Shown: positions 1 through 9,633, counted from the first letter of the stretch. The stretch: DNA of 64,000 bases from Pseudomonadota bacterium (GCA_021818425.1 JAKAEC010000002.1:1-64000); one strand, 5' to 3'. The notes: generated by a model not told the origin, from the letters alone. Made by a program: numbers and translations.

Positions 1-406
1 ATGTGCCGATATCAGGTCGTAGGTCAGCTAGATTCGTGGATGAGCAACCGGGCCAATGAGTTCCGGGATGTGGTCACGCGAAGCTCACCATGGCGCGTCA
101 TTTCACTGCCCGAACCTGGTTGTACACAACGCTGGGTAGACTGACGCTAGACGGACCAGCCATGCCGCGGCTGATTGTGGCGCATCACGCGCCGGGGGGC
201 GCTTCCGAGCGCCAAGGGGGGCCTATGCCTCGGAGCTGTTGCCGGAATTCGCGCCCTACGCTCCGATTTTCTGGGTTCACGGTCACACACATGACCGGCA
301 CGAGACCTACAGCAACGACATCTGGGTAGTCTCCGCCCCGCGTGGCTACGCACAGGAGCAAGAGCGCAAGGCTGCGCCCTATCAGCCTGGAATCTTGGAA
401 ATTTGA
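1..406 (+). pseudogene. Metallophosphoesterase remnant (frameshifted, 5' end outside window)
   Basis: The plus strand carries pieces of a calcineurin-like phosphoesterase in different frames. A segment near 165-195 reads PRLIVAHHAP, the histidine motif that precedes the last metal ligands. After a frameshift around 200-235, a second piece reads ELLPEFAPYAPIFWVHGHTH, with the family's GHTH metal-binding motif, then SAPRGYAQE, and ends at TGA 404-406. The piece upstream of HHAP has stops in the expected frame. No single frame is open throughout, so the gene is dead. Metal-ligand motifs are seen directly; the family call rests on them. Confidence 0.6.
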
Positions 407-464
407 CAACAATAATATTCCTGTGCATCACTAGTATTAACTCGTAAGAATTTTTTTGGTGACA

Positions 465-1718
465 ATGAGATACTCCGCCGTTTCCGTATTCATCCAGGCA
501 CTGCAGGGCCACACGGGCTGGAAGCCAGCATGGCGCAAGGCGGCACCCGCCCCTTTTTATGACGTGGTGATTATCGGCGGCGGTGGTGGCGGACTCTCGA
601 CCGCCTATTATCTTGCCAAGAACCATCCCGAGACGGGGCGCATCGCCGTGTTGGAGAAAAGCTGGCTGGGTAGTGGCAATGTCGGCCGGAACACAACAAT
701 CATCCGCTCCAATTACCTGTTACCAGGCAATGAGCCGTTCTACGAATTTTCTATGAAGCTCTGGGAAGGGCTAGAACAGGACATCAATTATAACGCGATG
801 GTAAGCCAGCGCGGTATCTATAATCTCTACCATTCAGACATCCAGCGCGACGCCTATGCTAGGCGCGGTAATTCCATGATCCTGCACGGAGCGGATGCTG
901 AACTGTTGGAGCGCGCGCAGCTCAGCCAGGAAATTCCGTATCTGAATTACGAGAATGCACGCTTTCCAGTGCAAGGGGCGTTGGTACAGCGCCGTGCGGG
1001 CACCGCGCGGCACGACGCCGTGGTCTGGGGTTATGCTCGCGCCGCCGACCAGCGTGGAGTCGATATCATCGAGAATTGCGAAGTCGCAGCCATATTGCAG
1101 GAAAACGGCAAGGCGGTGGGGGTGGAGACCAATCGCGGCACCATCCGTGCGACCAAGGTCGCGATGGCGGTTGCAGGCTCATCTTCGCTGTTGGCAGCGA
1201 AGGCCGGATTGCGTCTGCCGATTGAAAGCCACGTCTTACAGGCATTCGTGACCGAGGGATTAAAGCCTCTGATCGATACCGTGATCACTTTTGGTGCCGG
1301 TCATTTCTATATTTCGCAGTCAGACAAAGGAGGCTTGGTGTTTGGCGGCGACATCGAAGGCTATAACTCCTATGCTCAGCGCGGTAACCTTCCGGTGATC
1401 GAGGATGTGTGCGAGGGCGGCATGGCGCTGATGCCGATGCTCGGCCGAGCGCGGCTTTTGCGCAGTTGGGGCGGCATCGTGGACATGACTATGGATGGTT
1501 CGCCGATCATCGATAAGACACCGGTGGAAAATCTCTTCCTCAATGCGGGGTGGTGCTATGGCGGGTTCAAGGCCACGCCAGCCTCGGGTTTCTGTTTTGC
1601 GCATCTTATCGCACGCGGTGACCCGCACCCGGTTGCTGCCGCCTATAAGCTGGAACGTTTCGCCGAAGGCAATCTGATCGACGAGAAGGGAGTCGGCGCT
1701 CAGCCGAATCTGCATTAA
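465..1718 (+). CDS. soxB: Sarcosine oxidase beta subunit
   Basis: This is the flavin subunit of heterotetrameric sarcosine oxidase, which demethylates sarcosine in the cytoplasm to glycine and 5,10-methylene-THF. The 417-residue protein has the DVVIIGGGGGGL dinucleotide fold near residue 33. An ARHDAVVWGY segment near residue 181 supplies the His expected to carry covalent FMN. The C-terminal AGWCYGGFKATPASG is typical. The start is ATG 465 (MRYSAVSVF), which matches the family N-terminus; TTG 456 and GTG 459 are in frame just upstream. Its TAA overlaps the soxD ATG by one base, so the two are translationally coupled. The usual GGGGHG is GGGGGG here. Confidence 0.95.
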   Translation: MRYSAVSVFIQALQGHTGWKPAWRKAAPAPFYDVVIIGGGGGGLSTAYYLAKNHPETGRIAVLEKSWLGSGNVGRNTTIIRSNYLLPGNEPFYEFSMKLWEGLEQDINYNAMVSQRGIYNLYHSDIQRDAYARRGNSMILHGADAELLERAQLSQEIPYLNYENARFPVQGALVQRRAGTARHDAVVWGYARAADQRGVDIIENCEVAAILQENGKAVGVETNRGTIRATKVAMAVAGSSSLLAAKAGLRLPIESHVLQAFVTEGLKPLIDTVITFGAGHFYISQSDKGGLVFGGDIEGYNSYAQRGNLPVIEDVCEGGMALMPMLGRARLLRSWGGIVDMTMDGSPIIDKTPVENLFLNAGWCYGGFKATPASGFCFAHLIARGDPHPVAAAYKLERFAEGNLIDEKGVGAQPNLH

Positions 1719-1969
1719 TGCGCATAATCTGCCCGCATTGCGGCGAACGAGGGCTGGAGGAGTTCACCTACACCAGAGACGCCGAGTGCACTCGTCCCAT
1801 TGATGGCGGTGCCAAACTCACGAAAGAGTGGGAAGACTACGTCTATTTTCGAGACAATCTTAAAGGCCCACGCAAGGAATATTGGTATCATAGCGCTGGG
1901 TGTCATGCCTGGATCAAAATGGAGCGTGAAATGTCGACCCATGAAATTATCTCTGTGACGCCGCCATGA
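1718..1969 (+). CDS. soxD: Sarcosine oxidase delta subunit
   Basis: This is the small zinc-binding subunit of heterotetrameric sarcosine oxidase (83 residues, normal size). The N-terminus MRIICPHCGERGLEEFTY has the CPHC zinc pair, and the remaining ligands would be C27 (DAECTRP) and a later Cys/His (AGCHAW). The typical W-x-x-Y-V/L-Y-x-R-D-N segment (WEDYVYFRDN) is present. It sits between soxB and soxA in the classic soxBDAG order, overlapping the former by 1 base and the latter by 4 bases. Confidence 0.93.
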   Translation: MRIICPHCGERGLEEFTYTRDAECTRPIDGGAKLTKEWEDYVYFRDNLKGPRKEYWYHSAGCHAWIKMEREMSTHEIISVTPP

Positions 1970-4755
1970 GCGGCTACCGATTGGCAACCGGTGGGTTGAT
2001 CGACCGCGCCCGGAAAGTGAATTTCCGCTTTGACGGCAAGAGCTATACCGGCTTCGCAGGTGACACGTTGGCCTCCGCAATGCTTGCCAGCGGCGTGAAA
2101 CTTTTTGGCCGAAGCTTCAAATATCACCGACCGCGTGGCGTGTTTGCCTCCGGTTCGGAGGAGCCAAATGCGCTGGTGGAACTCCGAACGGGTGCATACC
2201 GCGAGCCTAACACTCGCGCCACCACGGTGGAGATTTTCGATGGCTTGGAAGCGTCTAGTCAGAATCGCGGCTTTTCGCTGAAATATGATCCTCTTTCGGT
2301 GAATAATCTGCTCTCGCCATTCCTTGCTGCGGGGTTTTACTACAAGACATTCATGTGGCCCTCTGGGTTTTGGGAGAAAATCTATGAGCCTATGATTCGT
2401 CGTGCCTCCGGCCTAGGCCGCAATTCCGGTTTGCCTGACCCGGATGTCTATGAGAAAATCACAGAATTTTGCGATGTGCTAATCATCGGTGGCGGCGCTG
2501 ATGGTTGTAAAGCTGCGCTTGATGCCGCCGCCAAAGGGCAGCGCGTCATTCTTTGTGATGAAAATCCGCCTCTTGCCAAGTTAGATCTTCCGGAGTCTAT
2601 AAGTTTCTTTTCCCGCACTACCGTGTTCGGTGTATATGACGGAGGAACCTACGCGGCGCTGGAGCGGTTGAACGACCATTTGCCGTCCTCGAATGCCCCG
2701 CGACAGCGGCTCATCCGCATCGTGGCTCGGCGCAGCGTCCTGGCCACCGGTGCGTTGGAACGACCGATCACCTTTGGCGATAATGACCGTCCAGGCGTGA
2801 TGTTGAGTCGAGCTGTAGGAGATTATATTTCCCGCTATGGTGTTTCGCCTGGCCGCAATATTCTACTCTATATCAACAATGATGACGCGGCCTCGCTAAT
2901 TTCCACGCTGTATACGGCAGGGGTGAACATCGCCGCTTTGGTGGACGCGCGTCCTGGAAGCAGCAGTGCCGTGTATGACGCTGCATGTGCCGCCAGTACG
3001 CCGGTCTATGAGGGTGCAGCCATCATCCGCGCCATCGGCAGGTGGGGCGTGAAGGGTGCTAAACTTCGCCTATCTGGGGGCGATGAGATTAGCATCCCGT
3101 GTGACATCATTGCCACTTCCGGTGGGTTCAACCCAAATCTGGCGCTGACTTCGCATTTCGACGGCGAACCGATCTGGGATACTGGTATCGCTGCGTTTAT
3201 CCCAGGCAAAACGCCTCCTTGCATGGAGGTTATCGGTAAGGCTGCGGGGCACGGGCTCAACGCCAACATTCAGCCCTGTTTTCATTCTGGCTTTTTCCCG
3301 GGTAAATCCTTCCTCGATCTGCAGAATGACGTTACGGTAAGGGACGTAAACCTGGCTGAGCTCGAGGGGTTTACCTCGATGGAGCATTTGAAGCGCTACA
3401 CCACACTTGGCATGGCGACAGACCAGGGTAAGACTGCCAACGTGAACGCCATCGGCTTGCTAGCGAAAACTTTGGGTCGCCAAATTGGCGAAATCGGCAC
3501 TACGCGCTACCGCCCACCGTATGTGCCTGTGGCCATTGGCGCACTGGCGGGCGCGCATACGGGCAAGCATTTCCGCCCCACGCGCTTCACCCCAACCCAT
3601 GAATGGGCGAAGGCGCAGGGCGCCGTGTTCGTGGAAACAGGCGCCTGGCTGCGCGCGCAATATTTCCCTCGCCTCGGTGAGGATTGGTTGCAAGCCGCCC
3701 AGCGCGAGGTGGATGCCGTGCGAAATGCTGTAGGCATCTGCGATGTCACCACGCTCGGCAAGATTGAAATCCAGGGGCCTGATGCCGCGAAATTCCTTGA
3801 ATGCGTCTACACCAATAGTTGGGAGAATCTACCCTGCGGCAAGGTACGCTACGGACTAATGCTGCGTGAGGACGGCATGGTGATGGATGACGGCACCACC
3901 GCCCGCCTTGGTGAAACCCATTTTATAATGACTACCACCACCGTCAACGCAGGGCGAGTGATGCAGCATTTGGAATTCTGTGCCCAGGTGCTATGGAAGC
4001 ACCTGGATGTATCGCTTGTCTCGGTCACGGACCAATGGGGGCAGATCGCCGTGGCCGGGCCACAATCCATCGCCACGTTGGCAAAAATTGTGGACTTTCC
4101 CTTCGATCTTTCAGACATGTCCTTTCCCTACATGGCCTGTGGCGAGCTCACCATATGCGGCGGTGTACCCGCGCGGTTGTTCCGCATCTCCTTCTCGGGC
4201 GAGCGCGCCTATGAACTTGCTGTGCCTGCCCGCTATACCCATGCGCTGGTAGAGAAGCTGATGGAAGCCGGCGCGGAATATGGCATCACGCCCTATGGCA
4301 CGGAGGCTCTAGGCATTATGCGCATCGAGAAAGGTCATGTCGCTGGACCGGAGCTGAACGGCCAGACCACGGCGCATGATCTCGGACTGCATAAGCTGCT
4401 CTCAAAAAAGAAGGATTTCATCGGCCGTGCCATGGCCTCCCGCCCGGCGCTCAAAGACCCGAAGCGCCAGAGCTTGGTGGGGCTCCGGTCGGTGAACCGC
4501 CAAGACATCATCTGCGCTGGCAGCCATCTACTTCCCCTAGGCGTGGCGGCAACGGCCGTTAACGATCAGGGACATGTGACTTCCGCAGCGCGCAGCCCTA
4601 CATTCGGTTCTATCGCGCTGGCGCTACTGGAACATGGCCCAGAGCGGCATGGTGAGACGATCCGCGTCTACGACCCCGTACGCGGCGGCGACTTGGAGGC
4701 GATCGTCACAGCTCCGGTGCAGTACGATCCGGAAGGGAAACGCCTTCATGCTTGA
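1966..4755 (+). CDS. soxA: Sarcosine oxidase alpha subunit (with internal deletion)
   Basis: The large subunit of sarcosine oxidase binds NAD and, through its C-terminal glycine-cleavage-T-like half, THF. The N-terminal part (about 1-110) is the 2Fe-2S-ferredoxin-like Fer2_4 fold (FRFDGKSYTGFAGDTLASAM). A Rossmann segment begins at CDVLIIGGGADG, then RTTVFGVYDG, VLATGALERP and NDRPGVML. The GcvT-like half starts near residue 525 (FRPTRFTPTHEW). At 929 residues it is shorter than the usual 960-1000. The gap lies between RVILCDE and RTTVFG, where about 28 residues normally containing an LGG loop and a DW helix are absent, in frame. GGGPAG is also GGGADG here. Activity may be altered. Confidence 0.93.
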   Translation: MSGYRLATGGLIDRARKVNFRFDGKSYTGFAGDTLASAMLASGVKLFGRSFKYHRPRGVFASGSEEPNALVELRTGAYREPNTRATTVEIFDGLEASSQNRGFSLKYDPLSVNNLLSPFLAAGFYYKTFMWPSGFWEKIYEPMIRRASGLGRNSGLPDPDVYEKITEFCDVLIIGGGADGCKAALDAAAKGQRVILCDENPPLAKLDLPESISFFSRTTVFGVYDGGTYAALERLNDHLPSSNAPRQRLIRIVARRSVLATGALERPITFGDNDRPGVMLSRAVGDYISRYGVSPGRNILLYINNDDAASLISTLYTAGVNIAALVDARPGSSSAVYDAACAASTPVYEGAAIIRAIGRWGVKGAKLRLSGGDEISIPCDIIATSGGFNPNLALTSHFDGEPIWDTGIAAFIPGKTPPCMEVIGKAAGHGLNANIQPCFHSGFFPGKSFLDLQNDVTVRDVNLAELEGFTSMEHLKRYTTLGMATDQGKTANVNAIGLLAKTLGRQIGEIGTTRYRPPYVPVAIGALAGAHTGKHFRPTRFTPTHEWAKAQGAVFVETGAWLRAQYFPRLGEDWLQAAQREVDAVRNAVGICDVTTLGKIEIQGPDAAKFLECVYTNSWENLPCGKVRYGLMLREDGMVMDDGTTARLGETHFIMTTTTVNAGRVMQHLEFCAQVLWKHLDVSLVSVTDQWGQIAVAGPQSIATLAKIVDFPFDLSDMSFPYMACGELTICGGVPARLFRISFSGERAYELAVPARYTHALVEKLMEAGAEYGITPYGTEALGIMRIEKGHVAGPELNGQTTAHDLGLHKLLSKKKDFIGRAMASRPALKDPKRQSLVGLRSVNRQDIICAGSHLLPLGVAATAVNDQGHVTSAARSPTFGSIALALLEHGPERHGETIRVYDPVRGGDLEAIVTAPVQYDPEGKRLHA

Positions 4756-5242
4756 CGCTGTTGCTTCGACCTTCGCGCCACATCCTTTGATTCATACAGT
4801 GCCAAACAGACGCATCCGCAACATAGCGGTTTTTAGGGCCATGCAGCCGGTGCTGGAAGCTGCCTTAGGTGTGGCGCTGCCTGCTAGTCGTACGCGCATC
4901 GTGCATCGTGGCGCGGACATTCTCTGGAACGGCCCGCGCCAATGGTTGGTGTTGGGAGAGCTTGAGTTGCCCGTCAATCGCGCCGCTATTACCGAGCAGA
5001 CCGACGGGCTGTGCCTGTTCAGCGTTTCCGGCCCGTATGCAGTTACGATTCTGAAGAAAATCCTGCCCATCGATATTGCCCGATTCGCGGCGGACGAAGT
5101 GGCCATCACGGCCGCGGCGCATATCGGCGTGCACGTATGGCGCCAGGATGAAAATTTTATCCTGGGCTGTTTCCGTTCCTATTCCGGGGCGCTACACCAC
5201 GTCCTTATGCAGGCGGCAGACACATTCACGGAGCGAGGTTGA
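4748..5242 (+). CDS. soxG: Sarcosine oxidase gamma subunit
   Basis: This is the smaller folate-side subunit of sarcosine oxidase (164 residues). The start ATG 4748 lies 8 bases inside the end of soxA (ATGCTTGA arrangement), completing the soxBDAG operon. The body has the family's GPRQWLVLG and [18 protein letters not shown] segments and the C-terminal [20 protein letters not shown]. In-frame codons upstream to 4634 lie inside soxA and are not used. The call rests on position plus these segments; gamma subunits diverge strongly in sequence. Confidence 0.9.
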   Translation: MLDAVASTFAPHPLIHTVPNRRIRNIAVFRAMQPVLEAALGVALPASRTRIVHRGADILWNGPRQWLVLGELELPVNRAAITEQTDGLCLFSVSGPYAVTILKKILPIDIARFAADEVAITAAAHIGVHVWRQDENFILGCFRSYSGALHHVLMQAADTFTERG

Positions 5243-5339
5243 GGGCAGCGCGGCGCGCGCCATCTTAGCTTTTGCGCGCCGCCGCGTACCAGCCCGACGC
5301 GCCTTCCACGCTCCAACCTCAACCAGGAAATTTTCAGCT

Positions 5340-6200
5340 ATGTCGCAGGCCAAGTTCGTGCTCACCCTCTCCTGTGTCAACCGCCCAGGGATTGTCGCCG
5401 CCGTCTCAAGCTATTTGTTCGAGAAGGGAGCAGACATCCGCGAGGCGCAACAATTTGACGATTTGGAGACCGGCAAATTCTTCGCCCGCATCGCCTTTAC
5501 GCTTGTTGGAGAAGCAGAGATCGCGACGCTACAAGACGGTTTTGGCGCTATCGCCGAGCCATTTAAGATCACCTGGAAGTTCTCGGACCATTCCGTCCCG
5601 CACAAGGTGTTGCTGCTGGTTTCCAAATTTGATCATTGTCTGGAGGATCTGCTCTACCGGTGGCGGATCGGCGAGCTTCAGATGCAGCCGGTGGGGATCG
5701 TATCCAACCACCCACACGAGATTTATAAAGGGCTCGATTTTGGCGTTATTCCGTTCCACCATCTGCCCATCACCAAGGAGAGCAAGATGGAGCAGGAGGC
5801 TCAGATCTGGGCGCTGGTAAAGGAGACGGGTGCAGAGCTGGTGGTGTTGGCGCGCTACATGCAAATTCTCTCGGACGCGCTGGCCCAAAAGCTCAGAGGA
5901 CGCTGCATCAACATCCACCACTCCTTCCTGCCTGGATTCAAGGGAGCCAAGCCCTATCACCAAGCGCATAGGCGCGGCGTGAAGCTCATCGGCGCGACGG
6001 CGCATTACGTCACCGCCGACCTCGATGAAGGCCCGATCATTGAGCAGGATGTGGAACGCATAACCCACGCCGACACGCCAGACGACCTCGTCCGCAAGGG
6101 ACGTGACATCGAGCGCAGGGTGCTGGCCCGGGCCGTGCGTTATCACCTCGAAGACCGGGTGATTCTGAACGGCAGTAAGACGGTCGTCTTCGCCAGCTAG
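5340..6200 (+). CDS. purU: Formyltetrahydrofolate deformylase
   Basis: PurU hydrolyses 10-formyl-THF to formate and THF in the cytoplasm, restoring free folate when C1 units are in excess. The 286-residue protein has an N-terminal ACT domain ([20 protein letters not shown]) and a C-terminal formyltransferase fold. The catalytic Asn-His-Asp triad is visible in [17 protein letters not shown] and [10 protein letters not shown]. The start is the ATG at 5340, where the ACT domain begins; the frame is open back to 5076 but that part is non-homologous. It lies 97 bases downstream of soxG and upstream of folD, so it drains the C1 made by sarcosine oxidase to formate. Confidence 0.95.
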   Translation: MSQAKFVLTLSCVNRPGIVAAVSSYLFEKGADIREAQQFDDLETGKFFARIAFTLVGEAEIATLQDGFGAIAEPFKITWKFSDHSVPHKVLLLVSKFDHCLEDLLYRWRIGELQMQPVGIVSNHPHEIYKGLDFGVIPFHHLPITKESKMEQEAQIWALVKETGAELVVLARYMQILSDALAQKLRGRCINIHHSFLPGFKGAKPYHQAHRRGVKLIGATAHYVTADLDEGPIIEQDVERITHADTPDDLVRKGRDIERRVLARAVRYHLEDRVILNGSKTVVFAS

Positions 6201-6239
6201 TTGGTCTAGAAGGGCAGCGGCATCACCGGGGTAATAAAT

Positions 6240-7097
6240 TTGGCTGAGATCATCGATGGTAAGGGCTTTGCGGCCCATTTGCGCGCCGCCATCGCGGCAG
6301 AGGTTGCGGATCTGCCCTATAAGCCGGGGCTCGCCGTAGTGTTAGTGGGGGATGATCCCGCATCAAAAGTCTATGTCGCCAATAAGGCGCGCCAGACCGT
6401 TGAGGTGGGCATGGCCTCATTCGAGCACAGATTGGCTGCCGACACCACCCAGGAGCATGTGCTTGCACTCGTGCGGGCCTTGAATGAGGACCCCAAGGTG
6501 CATGGTATTTTAGTGCAACTGCCACTTCCCAAGCCTCTGAATGCGGATGCAATCATTGCCGCGATCTCGCCAGAGAAAGACGTGGATGGGCTGACGGTAG
6601 TGAATGCCGGACGCCTAGCCGTCGGCCTGCCCGGCCTCGTGCCCTGCACGCCGCTGGGCTGCCTGTTGTTGCTAGAGAATAAGCTGCCAGACATGACCGG
6701 GCTTAATGCCGTGGTCATTGGGCGCTCCAACCTCGTTGGTAAGCCCATTGCGCAGCTCCTGCTGCAAAAAAACTGTACGGTCACGATGGCCCATTCCAGA
6801 ACGCGCGACCTGCCGGCGTTATGCCGGACAGCGGATATTCTAATAGCTGCTGTCGGCCGGCCGGAGACAGTGAAGGGCGACTGGATCAAGCCGGGTGCCG
6901 CCGTCATTGATGTCGGCATTAATCGCGTGCCCGCCGAAGGCGGCAAGACTACGTTGTTGGGCGATGTGGCCTATCGGGAAGCCGCTGAGGTGGCCGGTTT
7001 GATTACGCCTGTACCCGGTGGAGTAGGACCCATGACCATCGCCTGCCTGTTGCGCAATACGCTCACCGCCGCGAAACGTCTGCAGGAGACGAAATAA
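6240..7097 (+). CDS. folD: Methylenetetrahydrofolate dehydrogenase / cyclohydrolase
   Basis: FolD oxidises 5,10-methylene-THF with NADP and hydrolyses the product to 10-formyl-THF, the step between sarcosine oxidase and PurU. The 285-residue protein is full length. It has [17 protein letters not shown] with the catalytic Y-x3-[23 protein letters not shown] for NADP, and [18 protein letters not shown] at the end. The start is TTG at 6240: no ATG or GTG is near the conserved N-terminus, and a GGGG stretch lies just upstream at 6227-6230. The usual VDGF is VDGL. Confidence 0.95.
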   Translation: MAEIIDGKGFAAHLRAAIAAEVADLPYKPGLAVVLVGDDPASKVYVANKARQTVEVGMASFEHRLAADTTQEHVLALVRALNEDPKVHGILVQLPLPKPLNADAIIAAISPEKDVDGLTVVNAGRLAVGLPGLVPCTPLGCLLLLENKLPDMTGLNAVVIGRSNLVGKPIAQLLLQKNCTVTMAHSRTRDLPALCRTADILIAAVGRPETVKGDWIKPGAAVIDVGINRVPAEGGKTTLLGDVAYREAAEVAGLITPVPGGVGPMTIACLLRNTLTAAKRLQETK

Positions 7098-7138
7098 CAA
7101 AACTGGCCTTTTCATTTTCCGCGGCATAAGACGAATGC

Positions 7139-7145
7139 CAGGAGG
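7139..7145 (+). promoter_or_regulatory. Strong Shine-Dalgarno of the XRE-cupin gene
   Basis: CCAGGAGGATTG lies 8-18 bases before ATG 7157. It is the clearest ribosome site in the sox-folD block, and it fixes the regulator's start and suggests efficient independent translation. Confidence 0.6.
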
Positions 7146-7156
7146 ATTGTGAAAAT

Positions 7157-7870
7157 ATGCCCAGCCAGGCCAAGCCAGACAGCAACAAAACCCAGGTCAT
7201 TAAGGTGCCTTTGCCTCAGGCGCTTGAGCAGGCTGGATTACCGGCGCAGATCGCAGAGCCCTACAATACGGGCAGCGGCGCTGCGGCGGTCTCCGATCTC
7301 ACGCTGGAACAGGCTATAGGTGTGCAGGTGCGCCAGCTGCGCCGCCGTGTCGGCATCACCGTGTCCGAGTTGGCGGCCGCGGCGGGGCTCTCCGGCGGCA
7401 TGCTTTCTAAGATCGAGAACGGGCAAATCTCACCCTCGCTTGCCTCACTACAGTCCCTAGCCGGGGCGCTGAATGTGCCAATCACCACCTTCTTTTCCAC
7501 CTTCGAGGAAAAGCGCGACTGCTCTTTTGTGAAATCGGGCACCGGCGTGGTCATTGAGCGGCGGGGCACCAAGGCCGGGCACCAATATTCGCTTCTGGGC
7601 CATGCGCTGGGCGGCAATGTGGTAGTCGAGCCCTATCTCATCACGTTAAGCAAGGATGCCGTGGCCTATCCTGCCTTCCAGCACGAGGGCACCGAGTTCA
7701 TCTACATGCTCACCGGCGAGGTTCTCTACCGCCATGGCGATCAGTCGTATCATCTTGCCCCCGGCGATGCGCTGTTGTTTGACTCCGCCGCGCCGCACGG
7801 GCCGGAAAAACTGTTGGTGAAACCGATGACCTATCTCTCCGTCATCACCTACGCTCGCGAGCAGAGCTGA
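7157..7870 (+). CDS. XRE-family transcriptional regulator with cupin sensor domain
   Basis: This 237-residue DNA-binding regulator has an N-terminal extension of about 50 residues. A helix-turn-helix of the Cro/CI type follows (VRQLRRRVGITVSELAAAAG, then GMLSKIENGQISPSLASL). The C-terminal half is a cupin sensor (HEGTEFIYMLTGEVLYRHG, LAPGDALLFDSAAPHGPE). It follows folD by 59 bases in the same orientation, so it is a good candidate for controlling the sarcosine/C1 operon; this is inference. Relatives commonly sit beside amine and folate-C1 catabolic genes. The ligand cannot be read from sequence. Confidence 0.85.
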   Translation: MPSQAKPDSNKTQVIKVPLPQALEQAGLPAQIAEPYNTGSGAAAVSDLTLEQAIGVQVRQLRRRVGITVSELAAAAGLSGGMLSKIENGQISPSLASLQSLAGALNVPITTFFSTFEEKRDCSFVKSGTGVVIERRGTKAGHQYSLLGHALGGNVVVEPYLITLSKDAVAYPAFQHEGTEFIYMLTGEVLYRHGDQSYHLAPGDALLFDSAAPHGPEKLLVKPMTYLSVITYAREQS

Positions 7871-7874
7871 GTTC

Positions 7875-8534
7875 ATGGCTGTTTTGTTTACGCGCCTGCG
7901 CAAAGGCGCTGGTGCAGTCTGGCGAGGTTACGTGCGCCATCCATTCGTCGAGGCGCTGGCTGACGGCACGCTAAGTCGCACCGCGTTTTCAAGCTTCCTT
8001 GTTCAGGACTATTTGTTTCTTATCCAATATGCTCGTGCGTATGCGCTGCTTGCCTATAAGCTCGAGCACCTGCCAGACATTCAGACGGCGTTGGAGACTG
8101 CGAGGGCGTTGATCGAGACTGAGATGCCCCTGCATGTGAAATATTGCGCAGGCTGGGGCATTTTTGAGGTCGAGATGCGCGCTGCTCCCCCGGCCCTAGA
8201 GACGCTTGCCTACACACGCTTCGTACTGGAGGTCGGCTTCACTGGCGACGCGCTCGACCTGTTGGTGGCGCTTGCTCCATGCATCGCGGGTTACGCGCAA
8301 ATCGGTGCTTGGGCCGCCGCGCAAACGAGTTCGGCCAACCCGTACCAAGGTTGGATCAATACCTATACCGGCGAGGATTATCTCAAGTCGGTCGATGCCT
8401 TATTGGCGATGATCGACCGAGTAGGTGCTGCTCTAGGGGCTGAAGCGCGTTGGTCCCGACTACAAGACACCTTCACCCAGGCTACAAGGTTGGAAACTGC
8501 TTTCTGGAACACTGGCTGGGCTTTACAAAACTAG
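7875..8534 (+). CDS. TenA-family protein (aminopyrimidine aminohydrolase / thiaminase II-like)
   Basis: This 219-residue all-helical TenA/Thi-4/PqqC-like protein starts 4 bases after the regulator. The [20 protein letters not shown] helix, Cys136 in [14 protein letters not shown] and Glu207 in RLETAFW fall at the positions of the catalytic Cys and Glu of TenA. That supports hydrolysis of degraded thiamine pyrimidines for salvage. No thiamine genes are adjacent, and its place after a C1 operon means another substrate is possible. Its stop overlaps the convergent mbfA stop by 4 bases (8531-8534). Confidence 0.8.
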   Translation: MAVLFTRLRKGAGAVWRGYVRHPFVEALADGTLSRTAFSSFLVQDYLFLIQYARAYALLAYKLEHLPDIQTALETARALIETEMPLHVKYCAGWGIFEVEMRAAPPALETLAYTRFVLEVGFTGDALDLLVALAPCIAGYAQIGAWAAAQTSSANPYQGWINTYTGEDYLKSVDALLAMIDRVGAALGAEARWSRLQDTFTQATRLETAFWNTGWALQN

Positions 8535-9487
8535 CCGGCGCCGATTAGCACCCCTGTCGCGAACACTAAGGCGCCGCCCAGCGCCACCTGCAGCGTCGCG
8601 CGGATGGGCGAGGTATCCATAAACCGCCAGCGAATCCAAGAGATCGCCGTCAGCTCAACCGCCACTACGATGATGGCGACGATGAGCGCCAGATGTAGGT
8701 GGGGGATGAGGAAGGGCAGCGTGTGCCCCAGCCCACCCAGCGCGGTCATTAACCCCGTCACGACGCCGCGCACATAGGGTGTGCCACGCCCAGTGAGCGA
8801 TCCGTCATCCGAAAGTGCCTCGGCGAAGCCCATAGAGATGCCAGCGCCCAGCGAGGCCGCGGACCCCACCAGGAAGGCCGAAAACGGGTTGTGGGTGGAG
8901 AAGGCAGCGGCGAAGATCGGCGCAAGGGTGGAAACCGAGCCATCCATAAGCCCCACTAGGCCGGGCTGGATATATTGTAGCATGAATTGCTGGCGGGCCT
9001 GCTGGTCTTCCTGAGAACGCACGTCCTCGGTTAGGTTTTGCTCCGAAAGCATGTCGGCCCGGTGCTCATGTGCGGCCTCTGCCTCGGCCAAGTCGCCCAG
9101 CAGCTTGCGGATGGAAACATCCGTGGCCCGTGCGGCGGCGTTGCGGTAGAAGCGTTGGGTTTCCTGCTCCATGCCCTCCGCCAGCTTGCGCACATCATCT
9201 ATGTTCGGCTTGGGAAATTGCCAGATGGAGGGGCGGTTGATAAAACCGCGGACATCTTGTCGGCGGATTAGAGGAATGTGCTCGCCGAATTTCTGCCGGT
9301 AGAGCTCCAGCAATTCACGCCGGTGTTCGCCTTCCTCCGCTGCCATTTCCGAGAAAATCTTGGCCGTTGCTGGGTAAGCGTCACGCAGCCGCTCGGCCAC
9401 ATCGAGGTAGATACGGCCGTCTTCCTCTTCATTGCCAATGGCCAGAGCCAGGATTTCGCGTTCCGAGAGCTGAGAAAAATCGCGCAT
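8531..9487 (-). CDS. mbfA: Membrane-bound ferritin / iron exporter, MbfA type
   Basis: The 318-residue protein couples an N-terminal ferritin-like (erythrin) domain to a C-terminal VIT1/CCC1-like membrane domain. The ferritin part (about 1-165) carries di-iron E/H motifs: [30 protein letters not shown], and a second half with [12 protein letters not shown] and [13 protein letters not shown]. The membrane part (about 185-318) begins [20 protein letters not shown] and has about five hydrophobic segments. MbfA proteins export iron and protect against iron and peroxide stress at low pH. The start at 9487 ([11 protein letters not shown]) is preferred; the frame is open to 9616 but that part is not homologous. 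A palindrome at 9546-9560 could be its operator. Confidence 0.88.
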   Translation of the reverse strand: MRDFSQLSEREILALAIGNEEEDGRIYLDVAERLRDAYPATAKIFSEMAAEEGEHRRELLELYRQKFGEHIPLIRRQDVRGFINRPSIWQFPKPNIDDVRKLAEGMEQETQRFYRNAAARATDVSIRKLLGDLAEAEAAHEHRADMLSEQNLTEDVRSQEDQQARQQFMLQYIQPGLVGLMDGSVSTLAPIFAAAFSTHNPFSAFLVGSAASLGAGISMGFAEALSDDGSLTGRGTPYVRGVVTGLMTALGGLGHTLPFLIPHLHLALIVAIIVVAVELTAISWIRWRFMDTSPIRATLQVALGGALVFATGVLIGAG

Positions 9488-9545
9488 GCGCACACTCCGG
9501 TTTGGACTGCCCATCTCGCCCGCCACGCACGTGACGTCAAGAGTT

Positions 9546-9560
9546 TTTGCGAATTGCAAA
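9546..9560 (-). promoter_or_regulatory. Candidate Fur/Mur-like operator upstream of mbfA
   Basis: TTTGC-GAATT-GCAAA is a perfect 5-bp inverted repeat around a 5-bp centre, about 60 bases upstream of the mbfA ATG. Its TTGC/GCAA half sites resemble alphaproteobacterial Fur/Mur boxes. This is a resemblance only, and an Irr-type site is an alternative. Confidence 0.35.
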
Positions 9561-9633
9561 TGAATGGCTTTCGCGGTCGTGGTCGAAAAGGCAACTTTGG
9601 CATCGCGTTGCCGCACCCGACAAATGATGTAGT

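Noticed and set aside
5529-6278. 249-codon minus-strand frame opposite purU
   Set aside because: It is the antisense shadow of a strongly conserved gene and has no homology of its own.
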